DNA of 64,000 bases from Pradoshia sp. D12 (GCF_008935075.1 NZ_CP044545.1:523501-587500); one strand, 5' to 3'; positions 26,326 through 35,290 are shown, counted from the first letter of the stretch. The notes: a model not told the origin generated them from the sequence alone. Program-made: numbers and translations.

Positions 26326-26835
26326 TTAATTAACTACTCGTTTTGCTCCTACATAACGTTTCTTCCAATAATCGAGATTCATATCTTGTGTTTTAACTCC
26401 TTTTGATGTAGCGCCAATGAATTTATTATTGCCGATATAAATGGCAACAAATGATACCTTTTTCCCGTCCGTTTTATAAAATACTAGATCCCCGGCTTTT
26501 AATTTGTTTTTGGCAACGGAAGTACCTGTTTTATATTGATCGGCACTGGTACGTGGTAATTTTTTTGCAACGCTTTTTGAGAATACATACTGTGTGAAAC
26601 CGGAGGCATCGGACCCTTTTGGTGTTGTTCCGCCCCATTTATATGGACTGTTCGTTATTTTTTTTGAATAAGCAACCGCCTTTTGACTTTTAGACTGTGC
26701 TGCATCAGCATGCATTGGGCTGAAGAAAGTTGAAAAGAGTAGAAGAACGGCTGTTACGACGGCAAACAGAATAGAGGATTTTCTTGCATGTAAAGCTAAC
26801 GTTAACATCCCTGCTTTCAAAGATTTTTTTGACAC
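26326..26835 (-). CDS. NlpC/P60-like secreted protein lacking all catalytic residues
   Basis: A 169-residue exported protein. A signal peptide (hydrophobic core about residues 20-38, cleavage near ADA/AQ) precedes an NlpC/P60 domain (about 50-169) that aligns well with the CwlO-type endopeptidase domain: YKWGGTTPKG, LPRTSADQY, LKAGDLVFY, IYIGNNKFI and YVGAKRV are kept. The catalytic Cys of DCSGF is replaced by A77 (DASGF), the His of SHVGIYIG by F129 (SFVAIYIG), and the third polar residue of FIHAS by G141 (FIGAT). It therefore cannot be a cysteine peptidase and may bind peptidoglycan as a pseudoenzyme. The frame is intact. Confidence 0.85.
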   Translation of the reverse strand: MSKKSLKAGMLTLALHARKSSILFAVVTAVLLLFSTFFSPMHADAAQSKSQKAVAYSKKITNSPYKWGGTTPKGSDASGFTQYVFSKSVAKKLPRTSADQYKTGTSVAKNKLKAGDLVFYKTDGKKVSFVAIYIGNNKFIGATSKGVKTQDMNLDYWKKRYVGAKRVVN

Positions 26836-26969
26836 AAGGATATCTTATTATTGAGCAGAGCATTTTATGATTCAAATATTACTTTCTTACCTTCCTGCTT
26901 AACCTCCCCTTTTTTGTGAAAATAAAAGTATAATAGCACTGTAAACTATGAAATATATGAGGGAACAGC

Positions 26970-27899
26970 ATGATTTTATTGAAAAATACAAGAGTTAAAG
27001 GAATTTTACTGGTATTAACTGCCGGTATATTATGGGGAGTATGCGGAACAGTAGCGCAGTATTTATTTCATTATGCCGGATTTACCCCGGAATGGGTTGT
27101 GGGTATTCGCTTGCTTGTATCTGGGGTGGTTCTCTTGATTCTAGCCTCTTTAAAAGTAAAGAGTAGGATAGGTGCTATTTGGAAGGACAGGAAAGACGCA
27201 ATAAGTCTTTTATTGTTCAGCATTTTAGGTTTATTGGCTGTGCAATACACATTTTTTATGGCTATCAATTATTCCAATGCGGCTACAGCCACCGTTTTAC
27301 AGTACTTAACACCCGTTATCATTACCTGTTATTTTGCCTTAATTTCAAAAAGGTTGCCTACAAATAAAGAAATCCTTGTTGTAGGTTTGGCCATATTAGG
27401 GACATTTTTGATTGCAACTAAAGGAAATATGCATAGTTTATCCATTTCGGTTAGTGCTTTGATGTGGGGAATTGGTTCGGCATTCGCTCTGGCATTTTAT
27501 ACTTTGCTTCCGCGTAAGCTGCTTCCTAAATGGGGTTCAACTCTCGTTTTAGGCTGGGCAATGCTAATAGGAGGAATTTGCTTTTCATTTTATAATCCTC
27601 CATGGGAGTTTCAGGGAGATTGGAGCTTTTATGCAATACTTGCTGTTATTTTTGTGATTATATTTGGTACGATTGTTCCGTTTATATGCTATTTGGAAAG
27701 TATGAAATATATTCGAGCTACAGAGGTAAGTGTGCTGGCATCTGTGGAACCAGTTGCTGCAGCGGTTGTATCCATACTTTGGCTGCATGTTACGTTTGGA
27801 ATAGCCGAGTGGCTTGGTACAATCTGTATTATCAGTACCGTCTTCATTTTAGCCCTTTTTGATAAACCGGCAGGGAAGAAATCCAGTGATAATCATTGA
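26970..27899 (+). CDS. EamA-family (DMT) transporter
   Basis: A 309-residue protein with ten membrane helices in two EamA repeats (about residues 10-145 and 155-300). Repeat signatures include ILWGVCGTVAQYLF, the helix-4 region SNAATATVLQYLTPVI and, in the second half, TEVSVLASVEPVAAAVVS. It exports or imports small metabolites such as amino acids or their derivatives; the substrate cannot be read from sequence. The gene is monocistronic and ends in a shared terminator. Confidence 0.85.
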   Translation: MILLKNTRVKGILLVLTAGILWGVCGTVAQYLFHYAGFTPEWVVGIRLLVSGVVLLILASLKVKSRIGAIWKDRKDAISLLLFSILGLLAVQYTFFMAINYSNAATATVLQYLTPVIITCYFALISKRLPTNKEILVVGLAILGTFLIATKGNMHSLSISVSALMWGIGSAFALAFYTLLPRKLLPKWGSTLVLGWAMLIGGICFSFYNPPWEFQGDWSFYAILAVIFVIIFGTIVPFICYLESMKYIRATEVSVLASVEPVAAAVVSILWLHVTFGIAEWLGTICIISTVFILALFDKPAGKKSSDNH

Positions 27900-27908
27900 G
27901 TAAAACAA

Positions 27909-27947
27909 ACAGGATCCCAATTTGTTTAAGAATTGGGATCCTGTTGC
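27909..27947. terminator. Bidirectional terminator, EamA / isochorismatase genes
   Basis: A perfect 14-bp stem (ACAGGATCCCAATT and its complement) with an 8-base loop lies between converging genes. Confidence 0.8.
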
Positions 27948-27950
27948 TGT

Positions 27951-28508
27951 TTATCGGTACGAATCATGGCTGGGATGAAATAAATGATCTTCCGCGTTTC
28001 TTACAATAGAAAAATGTTCTATATTGTAATGGCCATGAAGTGTTTTATTATGATGGTTTATGATTTGTTCCGGGCTTAAAATGTCATTGCCGATTGTGGA
28101 ATGTCCATCACCAACTAAAGTGACATCGAAGCCATTAATAGTAGCGGTTCTGACTGCACTATCAATACAATGCTGTGTTTCGCAGCCCATTATAACAATA
28201 TGATTAATTTCATTAGATTTTAAATAATTTAATAGTCCAGTTCCGTGAAAGGAATTCGTTGCTGCTTTGTCAAAGAATTTTGTTTCCACAGGTAGATGAA
28301 TTTCATCATGAACTTGAAATCCTTTCCCTTTACCTCCGGCTATATCAAGATCTCTTACACAAACTATCGTGGCATTTGCCTCTTTTGCCTTTTTAATTAC
28401 TAAATTAATATTTTGAATAAGCTGTTCTTTTTTAAAAACAGCCCTCATGTCTTGATTCCCATCTATTAGTTCCTGTTGTGCATCAATAATTAATAATAGT
28501 TGATTCAA
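27951..28508 (-). CDS. Isochorismatase-family cysteine hydrolase
   Basis: A 185-residue hydrolase. The catalytic triad of the family is visible: D9 in LLIIDAQQE, K81 in FFDKAATNSF and C114 in GCETQHCIDSAVRTA, the last followed by the usual small-residue helix. Relatives hydrolyse isochorismate, nicotinamide, ureidoacrylate or other amides; no neighbour suggests which. The leader contains a short hairpin (28515-28536) that pairs the GGGGAA of the ribosome binding site. Confidence 0.85.
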   Translation of the reverse strand: MNQLLLIIDAQQELIDGNQDMRAVFKKEQLIQNINLVIKKAKEANATIVCVRDLDIAGGKGKGFQVHDEIHLPVETKFFDKAATNSFHGTGLLNYLKSNEINHIVIMGCETQHCIDSAVRTATINGFDVTLVGDGHSTIGNDILSPEQIINHHNKTLHGHYNIEHFSIVRNAEDHLFHPSHDSYR

Positions 28509-28514
28509 CTGATT

Positions 28515-28536
28515 TTCCCCTTTCTAATTTGGGGAA
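28515..28536 (-). promoter_or_regulatory. Hairpin covering the ribosome binding site of the hydrolase gene
   Basis: On the minus strand TTCCCC and GGGGAA (6 bp, 10-base loop) pair. The 3' arm includes the AAGGGGA ribosome binding site about eight bases before the start codon. Confidence 0.35.
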
Positions 28537-28699
28537 GCGCTCTTTTATGTAGCTGTATTCCCCTTGGTTTTTTTTGAGTTGTGATATAGTCCCATATTCA
28601 TATAATTAACCTCCTTGATAATATAGTGCCTAAAAATTAATAAATGTAATTTTCAGACAATTAAACCTTAACATAGCTTCTTTTAAAAAGATACGCAAA

Positions 28700-28730
28700 A
28701 ATAAAAAAGCCACCGATCTAGTCGGCGGCT
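28700..28730 (-). terminator. Terminator of the PAP2 phosphatase gene
   Basis: On the minus strand the 9-bp stem AGCCGCCGA / TCGGTGGCT is followed by TTTTTTATTTTT. Confidence 0.85.
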
Positions 28731-28752
28731 GTATTGCTGTAATGAACGTTGA

Positions 28753-29343
28753 TTAAATACTTTTATTTCGGTTAAACAGATAGCTTTCGCCCTTTTCGTA
28801 TAGAGCGATGGATTGTCTAATCCATTTTTGTTTAGGAATAATTTTGTGAACGAGCAAAGCCGCACCTATTCCAAGAAGGGCACCTACTAAAATATCAACG
28901 GGGTAATGGACTCCTACATAGATTCGGGAAATAGAAAGAAGGAGTGCAAGTGCTGTCCATAAATACCAAAATCGTTTACGAAAGAGAGCAATGGTTATAC
29001 AAACTGAGAAGAATACAATTGTATGATCACTCGGAAAAGAATTTCCAACCTCTTTTTCAATTAACTTGTTTACATCGGACCAAACGGCAAATGGCTGATG
29101 ATGTGAATAAATCATACCAATTAACTTGCCCGTTACTTCGGCGATAAAAAAAGCAATAACAGCACTGACAACCATTAATTTATTTCTAGTATTACGAGTT
29201 AGCCAGTAAAACAACAGAACCAGTATTAAGCAGTATACTGTATATTCAGCAAAAAAAATAAAAAGTGGATTGATGTCCGGATACTCTTTACCAATGTCAT
29301 TGACTGCACGAAATAATGTGATATTTGCTTCAGAATTAGTCAT
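28753..29343 (-). CDS. bcrC: PAP2-family undecaprenyl-diphosphatase, BcrC-like
   Basis: A 196-residue membrane phosphatase with about five helices. The PAP2 signature is visible as SFPSDHT (motif 2) and SRIYVGVHYPVD (motif 3). Motif 1 reads K...SHHQPF, with Gln where the canonical motif has Arg, a form seen in one branch of Bacillus BcrC-like proteins. It dephosphorylates undecaprenyl pyrophosphate to recycle the cell-wall lipid carrier and can give bacitracin tolerance. The ATG giving MTNSEAN follows GGGAGGAAATG. popT, which returns the resulting undecaprenyl phosphate across the membrane, lies 32 kb away. Confidence 0.8.
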   Translation of the reverse strand: MTNSEANITLFRAVNDIGKEYPDINPLFIFFAEYTVYCLILVLLFYWLTRNTRNKLMVVSAVIAFFIAEVTGKLIGMIYSHHQPFAVWSDVNKLIEKEVGNSFPSDHTIVFFSVCITIALFRKRFWYLWTALALLLSISRIYVGVHYPVDILVGALLGIGAALLVHKIIPKQKWIRQSIALYEKGESYLFNRNKSI

Positions 29344-29497
29344 TTTTTCATTTCCTCCCAAGTTATTCTATTATGGATAATTTACTTAAATATTTCAAGA
29401 GATTCTATATAGTATTTGTATTCTAGACGATATCGTTTAGCTGTATGAAAGGATTATGATAAAATTTAACAAAACTAAGAATAAGAGGAGGCTAAAA

Positions 29498-29932
29498 ATG
29501 AAACTGCCTTTATCGGGGACGGAACGGAGTAATCTTCGTAAAAACAGGGTTCGAATAGACCAAATACCAACGAAAACAACAGAGGAATTAAAAACCATAC
29601 TGAATTGTTCTGCAGATCGGGCTAAGGAGTTAAAAGGTCTGTTAGACTTTCAGCAAATCCCTTCAATCGGGCTGGGTGCATCTAAAATGATGGTACAAGT
29701 ACTGGGATTCTATTCTGTAAACGACGTTAGAAATGAAAATCCTGCAGAATTATTCGACCGCTATGAAGAATTGGTTGGATGCCGTGTCGATCCATGTGTG
29801 GAAGATCAAATCCGCTGTATTGTTTATCATGCCAATGAATTGAATTGTGTGTTAGTATGGTCTGATTTTACGGACGAGCGGAAGGCATATCGAAATACGC
29901 AGGGATATCCTCCTACTCGCCCTGAGAAGTAG
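29498..29932 (+). CDS. Helix-hairpin-helix protein (Cdd1/pathogenicity-locus type)
   Basis: A 144-residue cytoplasmic protein of the small Cdd1 family. Helix-hairpin-helix segments appear as IPTKTTEELKTILNCSADRA and QQIPSIGLGASKMMVQVLG, and the C-terminus has the conserved VGCRVDPCVEDQIRCIVYHA region with four cysteines overall. HhH motifs bind DNA non-specifically; the family has no known role. AGGAGG precedes the ATG giving MKLPLSG, so I rejected an ATG 42 bases upstream. It is followed within 65 bp by the GSDH-type gene and may be co-transcribed. Confidence 0.78.
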   Translation: MKLPLSGTERSNLRKNRVRIDQIPTKTTEELKTILNCSADRAKELKGLLDFQQIPSIGLGASKMMVQVLGFYSVNDVRNENPAELFDRYEELVGCRVDPCVEDQIRCIVYHANELNCVLVWSDFTDERKAYRNTQGYPPTRPEK

Positions 29933-29996
29933 TAATCCCCTTGTATGCCCTCTTTAGAAGAATCATTGAAAAAGCCCATATAAATAGGAGGCCAAT

Positions 29997-31124
29997 ATGA
30001 AAAAAATATTTCGCTTGTTACCCCCCTTTTTGATTATGATGGCTCTGCTTGGTTGTTCAAAGGAAGAGAAAAATGACACGGTTGTTAAACAGACTGAGAC
30101 AGATGAAAAGCAGCCATATGAGATAGAAGTCGTTGCTGAAGGTCTCAATGTACCATGGGAAATGGTTATAGCCGATGATGGACGAATATTTTTTACGGAA
30201 CGGCCTGGCCAAATAAGAGAAATCCGTAATGGGAAAGTAAGGGAAGAACCTCTCCTGTCTTTGCCAGCGCCTTTTATCAGTGAAGGGGAGGGAGGATTAC
30301 TTGGACTGGCACTGGATCCTGAATTCCAAACGAATCATTTTATGTATACGTATCACTCCTATGAAGATAATGGTGAAATCAAAAATCGTATTCTTCGTCT
30401 TGTAGTAGGTGACAATCAAGCAAGGATTGATAAAGTGATCCTTGATGGAATTGTTGGAGATACAAATCATAATGGTGGGAGAATTATGATTGGACCAGAC
30501 GGGATGCTTTATATTACAGCAGGAGATCGGTATGAACCTGACTTAGCCCAGGATAAGACAAGTATGGGCGGTAAAATTTTTAGAATCCATCTTGATGGTT
30601 CCATTCCGGATGATAATCCAATTGAGGGGTCGCCTGTCTATAGCTACGGGCATCGCAATCCGCAGGGACTTGCCTGGCATCTTGTTACAGGAGATTTATT
30701 CAGTTCGGAACATGGTCAATCAGCACATGACGAAATTAATTTGATTGAAGCAGGGAAAAACTATGGATGGCCAATAATTCAGGGGGATGAAGCAAAAGAG
30801 GGAATGGAAACGCCGATTGCTCATAGCGCAACTGAAACATGGGCCCCGTCGGGAATGACATTTGTCTCGAAGGGTGAATGGAAAAACCAATTGCTGATTG
30901 CCAATCTGCGTGGCGTGCAGGTTCTTAAGGTAGAGCTTGATGAATCCGGAAAACAGGTGAAAAGCATAGAATCGCTCTTTAAAGATCAGTATGGGCGCAT
31001 CAGGAATATCATCGAAGCGCCGGATGGAACCTTATATATGATGACGAATAATAGGGATGGCAGGGGGAATCCATCAGACAAGGATGACCGCATCATCAGG
31101 TTGATTCCTAAAACGGGTATTTGA
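29997..31124 (+). CDS. PQQ-dependent sugar dehydrogenase-like lipoprotein (GSDH family)
   Basis: A 375-residue exported protein. A lipoprotein signal ends in MALLGC (C20), followed by a six-bladed beta-propeller of the glucose/sorbosone dehydrogenase type. Typical stretches are LNVPWEMVIADDGRIFFTERPG, GEGGLLGLALDPEF, TNHNGGRIMIGPDGMLYI and YGHRNPQGLAW. Relatives (soluble glucose dehydrogenase, YliI) oxidise aldoses with PQQ. No PQQ biosynthesis genes are in this window, and bacilli generally lack them, so cofactor use is uncertain. AGGAGG precedes the ATG. A terminator follows about 135 bases downstream. Confidence 0.85.
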   Translation: MKKIFRLLPPFLIMMALLGCSKEEKNDTVVKQTETDEKQPYEIEVVAEGLNVPWEMVIADDGRIFFTERPGQIREIRNGKVREEPLLSLPAPFISEGEGGLLGLALDPEFQTNHFMYTYHSYEDNGEIKNRILRLVVGDNQARIDKVILDGIVGDTNHNGGRIMIGPDGMLYITAGDRYEPDLAQDKTSMGGKIFRIHLDGSIPDDNPIEGSPVYSYGHRNPQGLAWHLVTGDLFSSEHGQSAHDEINLIEAGKNYGWPIIQGDEAKEGMETPIAHSATETWAPSGMTFVSKGEWKNQLLIANLRGVQVLKVELDESGKQVKSIESLFKDQYGRIRNIIEAPDGTLYMMTNNRDGRGNPSDKDDRIIRLIPKTGI

Positions 31125-31258
31125 CTAATCTATACGAATATGGAAAAAGTGAAGATCCTAAGTCAGGAGACCTACCATTCTTTTTTAACACTACAACACC
31201 TACGTGGAGATAGGGAGGTGTGAAAAGTAGTAAACCTAAGTTTTAGGGAACGTTTTTT

Positions 31259-31305
31259 AAGCATTTCTATCTTTTTAGTAGAAGAGGATAGAAATGCTTT
31301 TTAGT
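31259..31305 (+). terminator. Terminator of the GSDH-type gene
   Basis: A perfect 13-bp stem (AAGCATTTCTATC / GATAGAAATGCTT) is followed by TTTTAG. Confidence 0.75.
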
Positions 31306-31333
31306 TTGGGCTTTTTTAGATAGGGGGACTAGC

Positions 31334-31402
31334 ATGTTAAACAGTATTTGGGATATCCGAGAATCGGAGAACCAAGATTTAAGATTAGCACTTCATATTT
31401 AA
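31334..31402 (+). CDS. Possible 22-residue peptide
   Basis: ATG with AGGGGG a few bases upstream opens a frame coding MLNSIWDIRESENQDLRLAL plus two residues. Its stop codon lies in the loop of an intrinsic terminator. The tidy arrangement suggests a real mini-gene, but 22 codons is within chance expectation and I do not recognise it. Confidence 0.25.
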   Translation: MLNSIWDIRESENQDLRLALHI

Positions 31403-31431
31403 GAAATCATTCTAAAAATGAAGTGTTTTTT
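31389..31431 (+). terminator. Terminator-like hairpin after the mini-ORF
   Basis: The 8-bp stem CACTTCAT / ATGAAGTG is followed by a run of six T. Confidence 0.6.
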
Positions 31432-31434
31432 GCA

Positions 31435-31704
31435 TTAAAATAGATAAAAAGGAGAGATGGAGAGGGAGTTGAGATGCATCCCACGCTGTCCGGTCTCTTG
31501 GTCAATTAAAGACTGATAGAGTACGAGGACATGTTGATTCATAGAATCCAGCTGTTTCAGCACTTTGTTCGATGAAGAAAATTCACTTTTAACATAGAAC
31601 AGTGAACCTAAGTTTAAATATATCCAGATAAATCCAATTGATAATAAACTCCAGAAGAAACGATGGCCAATTTGCCATTTGAAGACTTTTTTATACAGAG
31701 TAAC
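31435..31704 (-). pseudogene. Remnant of a CHASE3-domain sensor protein
   Basis: On the minus strand one open frame of about 89 codons, with no start codon, codes a membrane helix (RFFWSLLSIGFIWIYLNLG) followed by an extracellular helical segment ending SLIDQETGQRGMHLNS. The phrase ETGQRG is the hallmark of CHASE3 sensory domains of histidine kinases, diguanylate cyclases and chemoreceptors. The frame then hits a stop, and no kinase, GGDEF or signalling domain follows. It is therefore the N-terminal shard of a lost sensor gene. It fills much of the 870-bp gap between the GSDH and SulP genes. Confidence 0.65.
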
Positions 31705-31996
31705 TCACTCTTTCTAATGGGATTAAAAATTATTTCTACAATATTTTACAGTTTAATTATAGGTTATTTTGTAAACTTTTGGATTTATTTATATATCCTA
31801 AATGGAGTGCTGTATAGAAGTTACGATATAGTATTCTCTAAATTTGGGGAATAAATATACGTTAATATTCGATATATACCATTTTCTTTTATACTAGGTG
31901 AATTTGGAATTGATTGTTAATAGAATTCATTATCTGAGGTCAGTATAATAATAAGGTTGCGATTATTATCATATTATTATGGAGAGAAGAATCAGC

Positions 31997-33631
31997 ATGC
32001 TTAAACAATATATTCACGATTTGCATAATGAATTTGCCGGCTATAATTCTGAAAAGCTACGCAAAGATATTATGGCTGGTATTACAGTAACCGCTGTTGC
32101 ACTTCCTTTATCTCTAGCGTTCGGGGTGAGCAGTGGGGCGGATGCGGCTGCTGGATTAATTACAGCGATTCTTGCAGGATTAATTATCAGTATGCTATCA
32201 GGCGCATCCTATCAAATATCAGGACCAACGGGAGCGATGTCTGCTATATTGATTGCTGTTGTTGCCCAGTATGGACTTGATGGAGTATTTATTGCCTGTT
32301 TGCTGGCGGGTATCCTACTGGTGATTGCCGGTCTACTGAAATTTGGCCGTGTCGTTTCTATCATACCGATGCCAGTTATAACGGGGTTTACATCAGGAAT
32401 TGCTATCATTATAGCGATGGGACAAGTAGATAACTTTTTTGGAGTCGAATCGAGCGGAGAGAATCCAATTGCCCAAATCATGTCTTATATAGAGAATGGT
32501 TTTAATCCTGATTTTGCTACATTATTAATTGGTATTATAACAGTTGTCACGATGATTGTATGGCCGAAAAAATGGAACGCCATAATCCCGTCATCCTTAG
32601 CAGCCTTACTGATTGTTTTAATTATTAATACCGTTTTAAAATTACCGGTTGCGGTCGTGGGAGATATACCGAAAACATTTTTTCCGGAAAATCGACTGGT
32701 ATTTAGTGATTTATCCCTCGCTAAAATAGAAGCCTTGATATGGCCGGCAATCAGTATTGCGGCATTAGGAATGATTGAAAGTTTATTATGCGGAGCATCT
32801 GCCGGTCGCATGGTTGGAGAAAAAATGAATGGGGATCGGGAACTAGTTGCACAGGGAATTGGGAACATGATTATCCCATTCTTTGGCGGTGTTCCGGCTA
32901 CTGCTGCGATTGCCCGTACGAGTGTAGCGATTAAAGCTGGTATGGTAACAAGATTGACGGGGATTTTCCATGCGATTGGTTTGCTTTTGTCAATGTTTCT
33001 CCTCAGCCCAATTATGTCGAGTATACCGATGTCTGCATTAGCAGGTATTTTGATTGTGACGGCATGGCGGATGAATGAATGGGAAAGTATTCATTATATC
33101 TTTTCTCACAAATTCAAAGGCGCTATCTTTAAATTTTTGCTAACATTGCTAGCTACTGTTGTGTTTGATTTAACGGTTGCCATTGTTGCAGGAATTGTCC
33201 TTTCAGCCATATTGTTTGTTATTAACAGTGCCGACGTAGAAATGAATGTCAGTAAAGTTGATATCGAAAAATTGGAAGGAAAAGGGATAAAATCAAATCA
33301 GACATACGAAGATATTCGGGTAGTTTATCTCACCGGTCCTATATTCTTTGCAACGGTGAGCTCTTTGACTGAGCGCCTTGAAGACATTAATCAAGGAGTT
33401 ATGATCCTTTCTATGCGTGGAGTATCCTCCATTGACGGTTCAGGAGTACAAGCTATGGTGGAATTCTGTGAATTAAAGAAACAAGAAGGTGTAAAAATCA
33501 TCTTTAGCGGAGTACAGCGGAGAGTTCTTAGCAGATTTGAAAGAGGTGGTATTCTGGATGTTGTTGGAGAAGACAATATATTCTGGAGTACTGACCAGGC
33601 GCTTGCAAAAATTAATCAAATACAAGGTTAA
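31997..33631 (+). CDS. SulP-family anion transporter with STAS domain
   Basis: A 544-residue transporter. The N-terminal 400 residues form the SulP/SLC26 membrane domain, with AGITVTAVALPLSLAFGVSSG, ISGPTGAMSA and the duplicated GGVPATAAIARTSVAIKAG. The C-terminal STAS domain (about 425-540) contains SMRGVSSIDGSGVQAM, the phosphorylatable-serine loop. Substrates in the family include sulfate, bicarbonate and C4-dicarboxylates; none is indicated here. I chose the ATG giving MLKQYIHD because GGAGAGAAG lies upstream; the earlier ATG overlaps that site. A terminator follows. Confidence 0.88.
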   Translation: MLKQYIHDLHNEFAGYNSEKLRKDIMAGITVTAVALPLSLAFGVSSGADAAAGLITAILAGLIISMLSGASYQISGPTGAMSAILIAVVAQYGLDGVFIACLLAGILLVIAGLLKFGRVVSIIPMPVITGFTSGIAIIIAMGQVDNFFGVESSGENPIAQIMSYIENGFNPDFATLLIGIITVVTMIVWPKKWNAIIPSSLAALLIVLIINTVLKLPVAVVGDIPKTFFPENRLVFSDLSLAKIEALIWPAISIAALGMIESLLCGASAGRMVGEKMNGDRELVAQGIGNMIIPFFGGVPATAAIARTSVAIKAGMVTRLTGIFHAIGLLLSMFLLSPIMSSIPMSALAGILIVTAWRMNEWESIHYIFSHKFKGAIFKFLLTLLATVVFDLTVAIVAGIVLSAILFVINSADVEMNVSKVDIEKLEGKGIKSNQTYEDIRVVYLTGPIFFATVSSLTERLEDINQGVMILSMRGVSSIDGSGVQAMVEFCELKKQEGVKIIFSGVQRRVLSRFERGGILDVVGEDNIFWSTDQALAKINQIQG

Positions 33632-33643
33632 TATAAAGATGGA

Positions 33644-33677
33644 AGGAGAGTGCCGAGTAGGCTACTCTCCTTTTTTT
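33644..33677 (+). terminator. Terminator of the SulP gene
   Basis: The 8-bp stem AGGAGAGT / ACTCTCCT is followed by a run of seven T on the plus strand. Confidence 0.82.
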
Positions 33678-33685
33678 GATGCAAG

Positions 33686-34198
33686 CTAAGATAGCTTTTT
33701 ACCTAATATTAGATACCGTTCTTTTGTCTTTTCATTAGGGAAGAAGGAATCATCAATGACAATCCATCCTTTTCTAACATATAGATTCCGTGCAGCCAGA
33801 TTGGATTGTTGGGTTGTTAATATAGTTGTATCAAAAGGTATGTCTTTCATTAGGGAATCATGTAATAGTGATCCGATTCCTTTTTGGCGCACGGATGGAT
33901 GAACACATAATTCAACGAACTCAAAACAATTTGCCAGCCATTCATTGGATAAGTCAGGTTTCAAATGGCTTGTCAATAGTTCGCGATAATATTGGCCTGA
34001 TAGAGAAGCATAACCATAGGCAAATCCAACAGGCATTTCCTCTTCATCCAGGCATACAAATCCTCTGAAACCAGCGTAGTCCATGTGCCGCATGAATCGT
34101 TCTGTACAGTCGGTATTAATATTCCATATTTGTTGATACAGAGAAACGATTGGCTTAAGCAAATCATCTGTTCGATTCCACTTTACCATTTGTATCAT
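33686..34198 (-). CDS. GNAT-family N-acetyltransferase
   Basis: A 170-residue acetyltransferase. Motif A, which binds acetyl-CoA, reads VELCVHPSVRQKGIGSLLHDSL (key residues R-x-x-G-I-G), and motif B appears as NLAARNLYVRKGW. It acetylates an unknown amine, peptide or antibiotic. It lies only six bases downstream of the aldo/keto reductase gene on the same strand, so the two are probably co-transcribed. No strong ribosome binding site of its own is visible, which suggests translational coupling. Confidence 0.82.
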   Translation of the reverse strand: MIQMVKWNRTDDLLKPIVSLYQQIWNINTDCTERFMRHMDYAGFRGFVCLDEEEMPVGFAYGYASLSGQYYRELLTSHLKPDLSNEWLANCFEFVELCVHPSVRQKGIGSLLHDSLMKDIPFDTTILTTQQSNLAARNLYVRKGWIVIDDSFFPNEKTKERYLILGKKLS

Positions 34199-34204
34199 AA
34201 TTTC

Positions 34205-35137
34205 TTATTCAAAGATTGAACTGATTTGTTGGATTTCTTCACGGGATAACATAACTTCCAGTGTTTTAAGATTATCAACGACTTGTTCCGGCTGTTTTGC
34301 GCCAGGGATAACAACATCAATTGAATCCTGCGCCAAGTACCATGCCAGGACAAGATGAGCGATTTCAACGTCTTTAGCTTTCGAAATCTTTCGCAGTTGT
34401 TCTACTTTTTCTAGGTTTTGCTTAAAAAGTTCTGCCTGAAATAATGGATTACGGGAACGTCCATCATTAAAAGTAGAATGCTTTGTGAATTTTCCGGTTA
34501 AAAGACCAGAAGCCAGCGGGAAGTATGGGACAAAGGAAATTTTGTGTTGGGCGGTATAGGGGAGAAGCTCTTTTTCAGCATCTCTTTTAAATAGATTGTA
34601 CTCAGATTGGATTACATCCACGTATCCATCTTTATTGGCTTCTTTTAATTGCTCCAATGAAAAATTGGATACCCCGATCGCACGGATTTTTCCGGCATCT
34701 TTTAGTTTCTTTAAGGCGCCGACTGCCTCGTCCTTTGGTGTATCCTGATCTGGGAAATGAATGTAGAAGAGATCTATATAATCTGTACGTAAACGCATTA
34801 GACTTTCTTCCACAGTTTTAATAAGGAATGCAGGGGAGTTATCAACTACAACATCATTTTCAATGAATTTATGAGCCCCCTTTGTAGCTATAACAAGGTT
34901 TTCACGATTGCCTTTTTCTTTAACAATTTCTCCAATTAATTCTTCTGACCGTTCCGGGCCATAAATATAGGCAGTATCAATAAAATTCACGCCATAATCG
35001 ATGGCAGTCCGTACGATTTCCCGTCCTGTTTCCTCATCGAGATTTGGGTAGATATTGTGGCCTCCAACTGCATTAGTTCCAAGACCTATCGGATTTACAA
35101 GTAAGTCTGTTTTACCTAGCTGAATTTTGTTATTCAT
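34205..35137 (-). CDS. Aldo/keto reductase
   Basis: A 310-residue NADPH-dependent oxidoreductase with a TIM barrel. The catalytic tetrad is visible: Asp and Tyr in [18 protein letters not shown], Lys in [10 protein letters not shown] and His in DLFYIHFPD. The C-terminal cofactor region contains [16 protein letters not shown]. It reduces carbonyl compounds; the physiological substrate is unknown. AAGGGGG lies upstream of the ATG. It is the first gene of a two-gene unit with the acetyltransferase. Confidence 0.88.
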   Translation of the reverse strand: MNNKIQLGKTDLLVNPIGLGTNAVGGHNIYPNLDEETGREIVRTAIDYGVNFIDTAYIYGPERSEELIGEIVKEKGNRENLVIATKGAHKFIENDVVVDNSPAFLIKTVEESLMRLRTDYIDLFYIHFPDQDTPKDEAVGALKKLKDAGKIRAIGVSNFSLEQLKEANKDGYVDVIQSEYNLFKRDAEKELLPYTAQHKISFVPYFPLASGLLTGKFTKHSTFNDGRSRNPLFQAELFKQNLEKVEQLRKISKAKDVEIAHLVLAWYLAQDSIDVVIPGAKQPEQVVDNLKTLEVMLSREEIQQISSIFE

Positions 35138-35227
35138 AAAAAAACCCCCTTAACATGTAATGATTCAATCATAGCAAAGGTAAGGAAGTATATGGAAATG
35201 ATAGGGTTTAGAAATAGATAAATAGCT

Positions 35228-35258
35228 AAAGGCCCTAAGAGATAATCTTAGGGCCTTT
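35228..35258. terminator. Orphan terminator-like hairpin
   Basis: A perfect 13-bp stem (AAAGGCCCTAAGA and its complement) with loop GATAA. No gene ends here on either strand; it sits about 90 bp upstream of the aldo/keto reductase start, with weak U-tracts. Confidence 0.45.
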
Positions 35259-35290
35259 ATGCAAGAGGGGGGGATTTATGTTCTATGGCT

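Noticed and set aside
31663-31854. 63-codon plus-strand hydrophobic frame
   Set aside because: It lacks a ribosome binding site, and its start overlaps the antisense of the CHASE3 remnant, which explains the coding signal better.
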